NCBI GenBank assembly: GCA_963775015.1
Contig: CAVZHI010000011.1
Location: 62,001-126,000, forward strand
Reading direction: 5' to 3'
DNA: 64,000 bases
Origin: JAEMQF01 sp963775015
GTDB taxonomy: Bacteria > Pseudomonadota > Gammaproteobacteria > Burkholderiales > Burkholderiaceae_C
The notes below the pieces were generated by a model. It was given only the letters and a program-made list of their open reading frames with translations, was not told the DNA's origin and did not search any database. This document shows positions 9,603-17,176 of this stretch, in pieces. Position 1 is the first letter of the stretch. Every line of letters starts with the position of its first letter. The position numbers and the translations under genes were made by a program.

Positions 9603-10783
9603 CCGGCGTGACGCGGCTCGAGGCTTGCGCTGCGACCGAAGTCGGCCTGAACCCGGCTCGGTTGGATGCTCTGACGCAGGCCTTCGAGCGCGAAATCGAG
9701 ACCGGGCTGCTGCCCGGGATGGTGGCGCTGATCGCGCGGCGCGGGAAAATCGCCTACTTCGAAAGCCGCGGCAAGCTCAGCCCAGGGGGCAGCGCGCCGA
9801 TGGCCCGGGATTCGATTTTCCGCATCTACTCGATGACCAAGCCGGTCGTCTCGGTCGCGGTATTGATGCTCGCCGAAGAGGGGCGGGTCTGGTTGCACGA
9901 ACCGCTGTCGACCTGGTTGCCCGAGTTTGCGCAGATGCAGGTTGGGGTGGACGTCGGCGGGCGGCTCGAATACGAACCTGCGCGCGCGCCGATCACGATC
10001 CATGACCTGCTGCGCCACACGGCGGGCCTGACCTACGGCTTCCTCGGCTCGAGCCCGATCCAGCAGCGCTACACCGAAGAGCGCATGGGAGCGCCCGAGA
10101 TCGGGAACCGGCGCTTTTGCGAGCAACTCGCGCGCCTGCCGCTCGCAGTCCAGCCCGGTACGGCGTGGGCATACAGCCACGCGACCGACGTGCTCGGCCG
10201 CGTCATCGAAGTCATCAGCGGCCAGACCCTCGGCCAGTTCCTGCAGCAGCGCATCTTCGCGCCGCTGGGCATGGTCGATACCGGTTTTCACGTGCCCGAA
10301 GCGCAGCAGCAGCGCATCGCCGAACCCTTCGAAACCGATCCGCAATCCGGAGTCAAGATCGAATTGCTCGACGTGCGGCAGGTGCACGCGTTCGAATCGG
10401 GCGGAGGCGGACTCGTCTCGACCGCCGCCGACTATGCGCGCTTCGTTCACTCGCTGCGCCGCGGCGAGGGCGACACGCGCTTGCTCGGGCGCCAGAGCGT
10501 CGCCTTCATGACCGCCGACCATGTGGGCGAACGCGCCGTGCTCGGCGACGTCTTGCCCGCGGGTTATGGGTTCGGCCTCGGTTTCGCGGTGCGGCGCGAG
10601 GCCGGCCTGGCGGCGCTTCCCGGGTCCAAGGGTCTGTACTACTGGGCTGGAATCGCCGGGACGTCGTTCTTCGACGATCCGGCGCAAGACTTGTTCGCCG
10701 TGCTCATGACCCAGGCCCCGGTGCAGCGGCTGCGCCACCGCGCGCTGTTCCGCCATTTGGTCTATGCCGCCATCGACGACTGA
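9599..10783 (+). CDS. Serine hydrolase, beta-lactamase class C / esterase family
   Basis: A 394-residue serine hydrolase of the beta-lactamase/penicillin-binding-protein fold (PF00144). The catalytic SxxK motif is SMTK (about residue 77), and the Tyr motif is YSH (about 184) in place of the usual YSN. No clear signal peptide is visible, so it is probably a cytoplasmic esterase or peptidase and not a resistance beta-lactamase. It sits between pcnB and folK, which are normally adjacent, and overlaps both (4 and 20 bases), so it is embedded in the operon. GTG 9599 was chosen because of the pcnB overlap; GTG 9608 is an alternative. Substrate unknown. Confidence 0.82.
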   Translation: MTGVTRLEACAATEVGLNPARLDALTQAFEREIETGLLPGMVALIARRGKIAYFESRGKLSPGGSAPMARDSIFRIYSMTKPVVSVAVLMLAEEGRVWLHEPLSTWLPEFAQMQVGVDVGGRLEYEPARAPITIHDLLRHTAGLTYGFLGSSPIQQRYTEERMGAPEIGNRRFCEQLARLPLAVQPGTAWAYSHATDVLGRVIEVISGQTLGQFLQQRIFAPLGMVDTGFHVPEAQQQRIAEPFETDPQSGVKIELLDVRQVHAFESGGGGLVSTAADYARFVHSLRRGEGDTRLLGRQSVAFMTADHVGERAVLGDVLPAGYGFGLGFAVRREAGLAALPGSKGLYYWAGIAGTSFFDDPAQDLFAVLMTQAPVQRLRHRALFRHLVYAAIDD

Positions 10784-11279
10784 GCCGAGCCGCGCTGCGC
10801 CCGACGTTGCCTACATTGGCCTGGGCGCAAACCTTGGTGACGCCGCGGCGACGATCCGCGCTGCATTTGCCGCCATTGAGAGTCTTCCCCTCACGGCACA
10901 TCGGGCGCGCTCGGCGCTGTACCGCAGCGCACCGATCGAGGCCGACGGGCCGGACTACGTGAACGCCGTCATCGCGGTGCAGACGCGCCTCACGCCGCAA
11001 GCGTTGTTGGAACACTTGCACGCGATCGAAGCCGCGCAGGGGCGCGAACGGCCGTATCGCAACGCGCCACGCAGCCTCGATCTGGATCTGCTGCTGCACG
11101 GCGATCGTTGCAGCGACACGCCGCAGTTGCGCCTGCCGCACCCGCGCCTGCAGCAACGCCGATTTGTTCTCGAGCCCTTGGCCGAGATCGCGCCGGACCT
11201 CGTGATCCCCGCGCTGGGTGCGGTCTCGATCTTGCTCGCGGCGGTGAGCGACCAAGCCGTGACGCGGATCGACGCGTGA
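10764..11279 (+). CDS. folK: 2-amino-4-hydroxy-6-hydroxymethyldihydropteridine pyrophosphokinase
   Basis: Folate pathway enzyme that transfers pyrophosphate from ATP to 6-hydroxymethyl-7,8-dihydropterin. The family N-terminal motif YIGLGANLGD (about residue 17) and the signature block NAPRSLDLDLLL (about 96), which holds the metal-binding aspartates, are present, followed by LPHPRLQQRRFVLEPLAEIAP. Length is 171 residues, typical. The gene starts inside the serine hydrolase gene (20-base overlap). The hda-pcnB-folK order supports the call. Confidence 0.93.
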   Translation: MPPSTTEPSRAAPDVAYIGLGANLGDAAATIRAAFAAIESLPLTAHRARSALYRSAPIEADGPDYVNAVIAVQTRLTPQALLEHLHAIEAAQGRERPYRNAPRSLDLDLLLHGDRCSDTPQLRLPHPRLQQRRFVLEPLAEIAPDLVIPALGAVSILLAAVSDQAVTRIDA

Positions 11280-11345
11280 CGCCAATCCAATCCGCCGCAT
11301 TGCGCAGCTGACAACGCCGCGCCATCAGGCTGCCAGACCGGGTAT

Positions 11346-11351
11346 TACACT
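11346..11351 (+). promoter_or_regulatory. Putative -10 hexamer TACACT upstream of the DUF47/Pit operon
   Basis: TACACT sits 73 bases before the DUF47 start codon in the 145-base gap after folK. No convincing -35 element was found. A good Shine-Dalgarno sequence (AGGAG) precedes the ATG at 11425, so this operon has an ordinary leader. Confidence 0.3.
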
Positions 11352-11424
11352 CGCGGCGCCTCACGCGCCCCGCGTCGGCGCACTGGGTGCCCAACAGCCC
11401 ATTCCAGCCCACCAGGAGAGTCCC

Positions 11425-12072
11425 ATGCTGTTCGGCAAACTGTTGCCGCGCGAAGGCAATTTCTTCGAGTTGTTCAACCAGCATGGCGCGTACATCGTCG
11501 ATGCGGCGCGCGCCTTCATCGAGCTGATCCACAACTACGCCGACCCGGTGTTGCGCGAGAAGTACGCCGACGAAGTGGTCGGCGCGGAGCGTGCGGCGGA
11601 CCGCATCACGGCCGAGGTGAACCGGCTCTTGCACAAGACCTTCATCACGCCGATCGACCGCGAACAGATCCACAGCCTGATCAACGCGATGGACGACATC
11701 GTCGATCTGTTGCAGGACGCGACCGAAACGATGTCGCTCTACGACGTGCGCGCGATGACCGAAGAAGTGCTGCGCCTGGGCGAAATCAGCGCCAAGTGCT
11801 GCGAACGCGTGCAACACGCGGTGTCGCTGCTGCCCAGGATCAGCCGCACCGAAGTCGCCGAAGCGGCGATCAAGACCTGCGAAGAGATCGACAAGCTCGA
11901 GAGCGACGCGGACCGGGTGATGCGCGCCGCGATGTCGAAGCTGTTTCGCGAAGAGACCGACGTGCGCGAGCTGATCAAGCTGAAGACGATTTACGAGCTG
12001 CTCGAATCGATTTCCGACCGCTGCGAAGACGTTGCGAACCTCATCGAGGGCGTCGTCCTCGAGAACTCCTGA
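11425..12072 (+). CDS. DUF47 family PhoU-like regulator paired with Pit transporter
   Basis: All-helical cytosolic protein of 215 residues of the DUF47 family (PF01865), structurally related to PhoU. It starts MLFGKLLPREGNFFELFNQH, the usual N-terminus of the family, and contains acidic helices such as DDIVDLLQDATETM. Family members are nearly always encoded directly in front of a Pit-type phosphate transporter and are thought to modulate it. Here pit begins 14 bases downstream, which fits. An AGGAGAG ribosome-binding site supports the start. Confidence 0.88.
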   Translation: MLFGKLLPREGNFFELFNQHGAYIVDAARAFIELIHNYADPVLREKYADEVVGAERAADRITAEVNRLLHKTFITPIDREQIHSLINAMDDIVDLLQDATETMSLYDVRAMTEEVLRLGEISAKCCERVQHAVSLLPRISRTEVAEAAIKTCEEIDKLESDADRVMRAAMSKLFREETDVRELIKLKTIYELLESISDRCEDVANLIEGVVLENS

Positions 12073-12086
12073 ACCCGCGCCCCCCC

Positions 12087-13100
12087 ATGGCTCAGGTCGA
12101 GATCGGTTTCTGGGTCGTCGCCCTGCTCGTCGTTCTGGCGCTTGCGTTCGACTTCATGAACGGTTTTCACGACGCGGCGAATTCGATCGCCACCGTCGTC
12201 TCCACCGGCGTGCTCAAGCCGCAGCAGGCGATCCTGTTCGCGGCGTTTTTCAACGTCGTCGCGATTTTCATCTTCGAGCTGAAGGTCGCTGCGACGATCG
12301 GCAAGGGCATCGTCATGCCCGGCGTCGTCGACCACCATGTCGTTTTCGGCGCGCTCATCGGCGCGATCTTCTGGAACATCGTGACCTGGTGGTACGGCAT
12401 CCCGTCGAGCTCGTCGCACGCCCTGATCGGCGGCATCGTCGGCGCGGTGATCGCCAAGGCGGGCGCGGGCGCGCTGGTCGCCGCGGGCGTGTGGAAGACC
12501 GTCGTCTTCATTCTGATCTCGCCGGTGCTCGGCTTCGTGCTCGCCTCAATCCTGATGGTCGCGGTCGCACACCTCTTCCGACGCACGTCACCGCTCTATG
12601 TCGACAACTGGTTCCGCCGTCTGCAACTCGTCTCCGCCGGGCTGTACAGCCTGGGTCACGGCGGCAACGATGCGCAAAAGACGATCGGCATCGTCTGGAT
12701 GCTGCTCATCGCCGCCGGCAACGTCTCGGCCGACGCGAAATTGCCACCGGGCTGGGTGATCTGGGCTTGCTACATCGCGATCGGCCTGGGAACGTTGTTC
12801 GGCGGCTGGCGCATCGTCAAGACGATGGGCCAGAAGATCACGAAACTCAAGCCCGTCGGCGGTTTCTGCGCCGAGACCGGCGGTGCGATCACCTTGTTCC
12901 TCGCCACGGGTCTCGGAATTCCGGTGTCAACCACGCACACGATCACGGGCGCGATCGTCGGCGTCGGCTCGGTGCGGCGCGCGTCGGCGGTGCGCTGGGG
13001 CGTCGCCGGCAACATCGTCTGGGCCTGGATTTTCACGATTCCCGCTTCAGCGTTCGTCGCCGGGTTGTTCTACTGGCTCAGCCTCAGCCTGTTCAAGTGA
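12087..13100 (+). CDS. pit: Low-affinity inorganic phosphate transporter, Pit family
   Basis: Inner-membrane phosphate permease of 337 residues with about ten hydrophobic segments. Two inverted-repeat signature motifs of the PiT family are visible: FMNGFHDAANSIATVVSTG near residue 22 and GHGGNDAQKTIG near 191; the second half also has the ETGGAITLF and STTHTITGAIVG stretches. Transport is metal-phosphate/H+ symport in the family. The start ATG at 12087 lies 14 bases after the DUF47 gene. It ends four bases from a convergent gene on the other strand. Confidence 0.92.
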   Translation: MAQVEIGFWVVALLVVLALAFDFMNGFHDAANSIATVVSTGVLKPQQAILFAAFFNVVAIFIFELKVAATIGKGIVMPGVVDHHVVFGALIGAIFWNIVTWWYGIPSSSSHALIGGIVGAVIAKAGAGALVAAGVWKTVVFILISPVLGFVLASILMVAVAHLFRRTSPLYVDNWFRRLQLVSAGLYSLGHGGNDAQKTIGIVWMLLIAAGNVSADAKLPPGWVIWACYIAIGLGTLFGGWRIVKTMGQKITKLKPVGGFCAETGGAITLFLATGLGIPVSTTHTITGAIVGVGSVRRASAVRWGVAGNIVWAWIFTIPASAFVAGLFYWLSLSLFK

Positions 13101-13104
13101 TTCG

Positions 13105-13557
13105 TCAGCGCGGCGTCTGTGCAGCCTCTGCCTGCGCCTCGAAATAGCGCTGTGCGGCGAACGCGAGCGTCGCCATCAGCGCTGCAGCGCCAAACGCGAG
13201 CGCGAAGATGACGCCGATCACCGTCAGCCAGCCGCTCGCATGCGAGCGGCCACCGGCGTTGAAGCGCGCGTTCCAGGCGTTGTCGTCGCTGAGCCCGATC
13301 ACGATCGCGTGCAGCATGGTCGCGGCGAGCATCAGCCCGAGCAGCGGGATGAGCCAGGCCGCGAGTGGATCGTCCAGACCGAGCGCGCGCGCGCGTTGCA
13401 CGCCGTAGATTCCGAGCAGCGTCGGCCACGGGCAGAGCCATCCCCACAGGTCGCGCGGCCCATGCAAGTAGAAGCGGTGTGCACCAAAGCTGCCGCCGAT
13501 GAGCGCAATCCATGTCGCCAACGTCTTGGACTTGTAGCGCTTGCGCGGCGAACTCAT
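13105..13557 (-). CDS. TM2-domain membrane protein
   Basis: Small membrane protein of 150 residues. A TM2 domain (PF05154) is recognisable from GGSFGAHRFYLHGPRDLWGW (about residues 21-40) followed by a second hydrophobic hairpin; two more hydrophobic segments occur at about 75-95 and 115-138. The N-terminus is basic (SSPRKRYKSK), consistent with a cytoplasmic end. Function unknown; TM2 proteins occur in many bacteria without a defined role. The ATG at 13557 overlaps the stop of the upstream acetyltransferase gene (ATGA), so the two form an operon. Confidence 0.75.
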   Translation of the reverse strand: MSSPRKRYKSKTLATWIALIGGSFGAHRFYLHGPRDLWGWLCPWPTLLGIYGVQRARALGLDDPLAAWLIPLLGLMLAATMLHAIVIGLSDDNAWNARFNAGGRSHASGWLTVIGVIFALAFGAAALMATLAFAAQRYFEAQAEAAQTPR

Positions 13558-14090
13558 GGCGCCGGGCTCGCGGCCCCCACGCCCAGCGTCTTTTGCAGCA
13601 ACACGACGTCGAGCCACTTCTCGAACTTCCAGCCTGCAGCGCGAATCTGCCCGGTGGGCTCGAAACCGAAAGCGCGGTGCAAGGCAATCGATGCCGCATT
13701 CGTCGAGTCGCCGATCACGGCGAGCATCTGGCGCGCGCCCAAGGCCTCGCTGCGCGCGAGCAATTCGGCGAGCAGGAGCCGCCCCAGGCCCTGACCGAGC
13801 GAATCGGGCGCGATATAGAGCGAATCCTCGAAGCAGAACCGGTACCCGGGGCGCGGCCGAAAATGGCCGGCGTAGGCGTAACCCTTGATCGCACCACCGC
13901 GCTGCGCCACGAGCCAGGGCAGGCCTTTGCACGTCAGGTCGGCGCGGCGTTGCCGCATCTCGTCCACGCCGGGGGCTTCGAGCTCGAACGTTCCCGTGCC
14001 ATGCAGCACATGGAAGCGGTAGATCTCGGTGATCGCCTCGACGTCCGCGTCGGTGCTCGGGCGGATCACTGTCGGGCCTGGGGTTGTCAT
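13554..14090 (-). CDS. GNAT family N-acetyltransferase (phosphinothricin acetyltransferase-like)
   Basis: Acetyl-CoA-dependent N-acetyltransferase of 178 residues. The N-terminal block IRPSTDADVEAITEIYRFHV and the acetyl-CoA-binding loop LGQGLGRLLLAELL (about residue 100) are characteristic; the C-terminal stretch GWKFEKWLDVVLLQK matches the Pat/Bar/MnaT subgroup, which acetylates phosphinothricin, methionine sulfone or similar amino acids. The true acceptor is unknown. The gene is divergent from rpsP and its likely promoter overlaps that of the ribosomal operon. It overlaps the following TM2 gene by four bases. Confidence 0.82.
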   Translation of the reverse strand: MTTPGPTVIRPSTDADVEAITEIYRFHVLHGTGTFELEAPGVDEMRQRRADLTCKGLPWLVAQRGGAIKGYAYAGHFRPRPGYRFCFEDSLYIAPDSLGQGLGRLLLAELLARSEALGARQMLAVIGDSTNAASIALHRAFGFEPTGQIRAAGWKFEKWLDVVLLQKTLGVGAASPAP

Positions 14091-14102
14091 GGTGGGTGTG
14101 GA

Positions 14103-14129
14103 TTGCCTCTCAGGCTCTGAGTCTACAAT
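14103..14129. promoter_or_regulatory. Overlapping divergent promoter elements between GNAT gene and rpsP
   Basis: On the plus strand TACAAT (14124-14129) looks like a -10 for rpsP, with TTGCCT (14103-14108) as a possible but short-spaced (15 base) -35. On the minus strand TAGACT occupies 14120-14125, a -10 candidate for the acetyltransferase gene. The two -10 elements share bases, so the two promoters could not easily be occupied at once. By-eye call only. Confidence 0.35.
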
Positions 14130-14236
14130 CCACGGTTTTTCCGCCGCCCTGCCTTGTGCCTCATCGCCCAGGCGCACCGGCTGGTTCTGGCGCCGCAGGC
14201 CGCGCCGCGGTGACATCTCAAGCTTAGGAATTCAGT

Positions 14237-14485
14237 ATGGTCGTGATCCGTCTTGCCCGTGGCGGCGCCAAGAAGCGCCCCTTTTTCAACATCGTCGTCG
14301 CCGACTCGCGCACGCGGCGCGACGGTCGATTCATCGAACGCGTGGGTTTCTACAACCCCGTGGCGGCCGGCGGTGAACAGCCGCTGCGCGTCGCGTTCGA
14401 CCGCGTCGCGCACTGGACCGGCCATGGCGCGCGCGTCTCGGCGACGGTCGAGCGCCTGTTGAACCAGGCCAAGGCCAGCGCCTGA
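14237..14485 (+). CDS. rpsP: 30S ribosomal protein S16
   Basis: Complete 82-residue S16. The N-terminus MVVIRLARGGAKKRPFFNIV and the block RDGRFIERVGFYNP are diagnostic. First gene of the rpsP-rimM-trmD-rplS operon, which couples ribosome assembly and tRNA m1G37 methylation; all four genes follow in order. An AGGA sequence precedes the ATG. A putative promoter lies about 110 bases upstream. Confidence 0.97.
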   Translation: MVVIRLARGGAKKRPFFNIVVADSRTRRDGRFIERVGFYNPVAAGGEQPLRVAFDRVAHWTGHGARVSATVERLLNQAKASA

Positions 14486-14523
14486 GTCTTTCGCTGGGGA
14501 CTGATGACGCTCCTGGTTCAGCC

Positions 14524-15126
14524 ATGAGCGCGCAGGGTGCCGGGGTAGGCACGGAGCCCAGTTTCCCGGCCGATGCGATCGAAGTGGCACGAATCGGCGA
14601 CGCCTGGGGCGTGAAGGGCTGGTTCAAGGTCGTTCCTTTCGCCGCCGACCCGCAAGCGATTTTTTCGTCGCGCCGCTGGTTCCTCAAGCCGCCCCTGGCC
14701 ACTGGAATCGGCGCACCTGCGCCTCGAAGCGCGCCCTGGCCCGAGCTGTTGCGCGTGACGGGCGTCAAGGAGCACGCCGGCGGCGTTGTCGCGCAGGCAC
14801 AGGGCGTCGAGTCGCGCGTCGATGCGCAAGCGCTGCGCGGGAGCCGCGTTTTTGTTGCGCGGTCCAGCTTCCCTTCCGAGGCCGCAGACGAGTTCTATTG
14901 GGTCGATTTGATCGGCCTGCAAGTCATCAATCGCCAAGGCGAGGCGCTCGGCACGGTGGTCGGCCTGATCGAAACCGGCCCGCAGAGCGTGCTTCGGGTC
15001 GTCCCTCAGTCGCCTACTGGCGCGCCCGATGCCGCGGAACGCCTGATCCCTTTCGTTTCGGCCTACGTCGACTCCGTGAGCCTGGAGGACAAACGCATCC
15101 AGGTCGACTGGGGACTTGACTACTGA
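14524..15126 (+). CDS. rimM: Ribosome maturation factor RimM
   Basis: Assembly factor for the 30S head that binds S19. The 200-residue protein has the N-terminal RimM barrel beginning at VARIGDAWGVKGWFKVVPFA (about residue 21) and the C-terminal PRC barrel with EFYWVDLIGLQVIN (about 120) and the closing IPFVSAYVDSVSLEDKRI, typical of the family. It is slightly longer than E. coli RimM because of an alanine/proline-containing insert near residue 60. It lies 38 bases after rpsP and 13 bases before the trmD start. Confidence 0.94.
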   Translation: MSAQGAGVGTEPSFPADAIEVARIGDAWGVKGWFKVVPFAADPQAIFSSRRWFLKPPLATGIGAPAPRSAPWPELLRVTGVKEHAGGVVAQAQGVESRVDAQALRGSRVFVARSSFPSEAADEFYWVDLIGLQVINRQGEALGTVVGLIETGPQSVLRVVPQSPTGAPDAAERLIPFVSAYVDSVSLEDKRIQVDWGLDY

Positions 15127-15139
15127 CTCCCTTTCGGCC

Positions 15140-15892
15140 ATGCGCTTTGACGTCATCACGCTGTTTCCGAACCTGTTCGGGCCGCACCTGAGCGAAGGCG
15201 TGACGCGGCGCGCGTTCCTGTCGGGCCAGGTCGACGTGAAACTCTGGCAGTTGCGCGACTACGCCGACGACCCGCACCGCCGCGTCGACGACCGTCCCTT
15301 TGGCGGCGGGCCCGGAATGGTGTTGCTCGTTGAACCGCTCGAGCGCGCCCTGACGGCAATTCGCGCCTCGCGCGCCGACGCGGCAGCGCTGGTTCATTTC
15401 AGCCCGACGGGGCGACGCATCGACCAGGCCGTGGTGCGCGAGTTCGCTGCGGGCCCCGGAGCGATTCTGCTTTGTGGGCGCTACGAGGGAATCGACCAGC
15501 GCTTCCTGGACCGCCATGTCGACGTTGAACTGAGCCTGGGCGATTTTGTGTTGTCGGGCGGCGAGTTGCCCGCGCTCGCGCTGCTCGACGCCGTGGCGCG
15601 GCTGCAGGACGGGGTGCTCGGCGACAGCCAGTCGCACCAGCAAGACAGTTTTTCGCAAGGCCTGCTCGACTGCCCGCATTACAGCCGGCCTGAGGCTTTG
15701 CCTGAGCAATCGGCGAGTTCCGTCGTTCCGCCGGTGCTGATGTCGGGCAACCATGGGCAGATCGCGCGCTGGCGGCGCGAGCGCTCGCTCGAGTTGACGC
15801 AGGCGCGGCGCCCGGACCTGATCGCCGCGGCACGCGCCGCAGGTCAATTGAGCGCCGACGACGAGGCCTGCCTGGCGCGCTTCGGCGCTTGA
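15140..15892 (+). CDS. trmD: tRNA (guanine(37)-N(1))-methyltransferase TrmD
   Basis: SPOUT-class methyltransferase that makes m1G37 in tRNAs reading CNN codons and prevents +1 frameshifting. The 250-residue protein starts MRFDVITLFPNLF, the canonical N-terminus, so ATG 15140 was preferred over the upstream in-frame ATG 15116. The knot region is clear: LLCGRYEGIDQRF (about 110) and SLGDFVLSGGELPALALLDA (about 132). The C-terminal domain with LLDCPHYSRPE is complete. It is the third gene of the rpsP operon. Confidence 0.95.
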   Translation: MRFDVITLFPNLFGPHLSEGVTRRAFLSGQVDVKLWQLRDYADDPHRRVDDRPFGGGPGMVLLVEPLERALTAIRASRADAAALVHFSPTGRRIDQAVVREFAAGPGAILLCGRYEGIDQRFLDRHVDVELSLGDFVLSGGELPALALLDAVARLQDGVLGDSQSHQQDSFSQGLLDCPHYSRPEALPEQSASSVVPPVLMSGNHGQIARWRRERSLELTQARRPDLIAAARAAGQLSADDEACLARFGA

Positions 15893-15927
15893 GAACGTCG
15901 GACCCAGAGGAGCGCGGGCCCGGCCGC

Positions 15928-15933
15928 TATAAT
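15928..15933 (+). promoter_or_regulatory. Putative -10 hexamer TATAAT upstream of rplS
   Basis: A perfect TATAAT lies in the 147-base gap between trmD and rplS, about 107 bases before the rplS start. No matching -35 was seen at the right spacing. It could provide extra transcription of rplS independent of the rpsP promoter. Confidence 0.4.
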
Positions 15934-16039
15934 CGCGGGCTTTTCGATCCTCTGCGGGCAACCAAGGCCACGCGACCCCATCGGGGCCGCACTCCCGGCC
16001 GCCCAACAAACGCCTTGCACGATCGCCCGGAGAAACCCC

Positions 16040-16393
16040 ATGGACTTGATCCAGACCCTCGAGCGCGAAGAAATCACGCGCCTCGCCAAGACGATTCCGC
16101 CCTTCGCCCCCGGAGACACGGTGATCGTCAGCGTCAACGTCGTCGAAGGCACGCGCAAGCGCTTGCAGGCGTTTGAAGGCGTCGTGATCGCCAAGCGCAA
16201 CCGCAGCCTCAATTCGAGCTTCATCGTGCGCAAGATCTCCAGCGGCGAGGGTGTGGAGCGCACGTTTCAGCTCTACAGCCCGTCGATCGCGTCGATCGAA
16301 GTGAAGCGCCGCGGCGACGTGCGCCGCGCCAAGCTGTACTACCTGCGTTCGCGCTCCGGCAAGTCGGCGCGCATCAAGGAAAAGCTCGCCTGA
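16040..16393 (+). CDS. rplS: 50S ribosomal protein L19
   Basis: Complete 117-residue L19 located at the 30S-50S interface. MDLIQTLEREEI, the FAPGDTVIVSVNVVEGTRKR block and the C-terminal RRGDVRRAKLYYLRSRSGKSARIKEKL are diagnostic. Last gene of the rpsP operon. The next gene follows after 17 bases and may be co-transcribed. Confidence 0.97.
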   Translation: MDLIQTLEREEITRLAKTIPPFAPGDTVIVSVNVVEGTRKRLQAFEGVVIAKRNRSLNSSFIVRKISSGEGVERTFQLYSPSIASIEVKRRGDVRRAKLYYLRSRSGKSARIKEKLA

Positions 16394-16410
16394 AATTCGA
16401 CCCGGAAGCG

Positions 16411-17067
16411 ATGCCGATCGTCGGCATCGACCGCCACCTGCCGGCGGTCGATGCGGCGCAGTTGTCGGCAAGCGCGGTGCGCAGGCGTTTCGCCGCGCCG
16501 CCAAGCTGGGTGCCTGAGGCGATCGTCGAAAAGCGTTTCGGCAACCGCTTGCCGACCGCAGCGTCGGTGCTCGTTCCGCTCGTGCTGCGCGACACGCTGA
16601 CGGTGCTGCTCACGCAGCGCACGGATCACTTGAGCGACCACGCCGGGCAGATCAGTTTTCCCGGCGGGCGCGTCGAGGCCGAAGACGCCGACGCAACCGC
16701 GACCGCGCTGCGCGAAGCGCACGAAGAGATCGGCCTCACGGCGCTGCATGTCGACGTGCTCGGCTGCCTGCCCGAATACACGACAGGCACCGGCTTCGTC
16801 GTGACGCCCGTCGTTGCGCTCGTGCAACCGGGTTTTGTGCTGCGACCCGATGCGAACGAAGTCGCCGAGGTCTTCGAAGTGCCGCTGGCGCACTTGATGG
16901 ACCCGGGGAATCACCGGCGCCACGTGGTCGAACTCGCCGGAGCGCGGCGCGAGTTCCTGTCGATGCCGTGGAGCGGCGTCGATGCGAGCGGCGCGCCGAA
17001 GCGCTATTTCATCTGGGGCGCGACGGCGTCGATGCTGCGCAACCTGTATCGATTCTTCAGCGCCTGA
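16411..17067 (+). CDS. NUDIX hydrolase, probable coenzyme A pyrophosphatase (NudL/YeaB-like)
   Basis: NUDIX-fold pyrophosphatase of 218 residues. The NUDIX box GGRVEAEDADATATALREAHEEIGL spans residues of about 85-109 with the REXXEE metal-binding core as REAHEEI. It is preceded by LLTQRTDHLSDHAGQISFPG, matching the CoA-pyrophosphatase signature in which LLTxR...hxGqisFPGG precedes the NUDIX box. The likely reaction is CoA to 3',5'-ADP plus 4'-phosphopantetheine. It follows rplS by 17 bases. ATG 16411 is the first standard start; the frame is open a little further upstream. Confidence 0.88.
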   Translation: MPIVGIDRHLPAVDAAQLSASAVRRRFAAPPSWVPEAIVEKRFGNRLPTAASVLVPLVLRDTLTVLLTQRTDHLSDHAGQISFPGGRVEAEDADATATALREAHEEIGLTALHVDVLGCLPEYTTGTGFVVTPVVALVQPGFVLRPDANEVAEVFEVPLAHLMDPGNHRRHVVELAGARREFLSMPWSGVDASGAPKRYFIWGATASMLRNLYRFFSA

Positions 17068-17096
17068 CGTTCGACTCGGGGCCAGCATTGCCCCGA

Positions 17097-17102
17097 TATC
17101 AT
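17097..17102 (+). promoter_or_regulatory. Putative -10 hexamer TATCAT before a small ORF and the CobD-like gene
   Basis: TATCAT is followed by eight bases and an ATG (17111), the same geometry seen before other leaderless candidates in this window. A small hairpin (GGGGC/GCCCC, 17078-17094) lies directly upstream. Confidence 0.35.
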
Positions 17103-17110
17103 CTGGCGCC

Positions 17111-17176
17111 ATGCGACCGTCAGTCCGCCGGAAAAGCGAGTTCGCCGCCACGCAACGCGCGGAGCCGGCGCGATGA
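17111..17176 (+). CDS. Possible 21-residue upstream ORF coupled to the CobD-like gene
   Basis: This short ORF begins MRPSVRRKSEF and ends QRAEPAR at a TGA that overlaps the ATG of the CobD-like gene (ATGA at 17173). It starts eight bases after a -10-like TATCAT, so it could be the true 5' end of a leaderless transcript, with translation passed on to the downstream gene by termination-reinitiation. The peptide is strongly basic and has no recognisable homology. It could also simply be untranslated leader; this is a hypothesis from geometry alone. Confidence 0.25.
   Translation: MRPSVRRKSEFAATQRAEPAR

Noticed and set aside
9599..10783. Serine hydrolase as an antibiotic-resistance beta-lactamase
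   Set aside because: No signal peptide, SxxK/YSH pattern of the esterase/class C-like family, and position in a housekeeping operon give no support for resistance.
17068..17172. Possible cobalamin riboswitch before the CobD/CbiB-like gene
   Set aside because: The gap is only 105 bases and shows no B12-box-like sequence; only a short hairpin and a -10-like element are visible.
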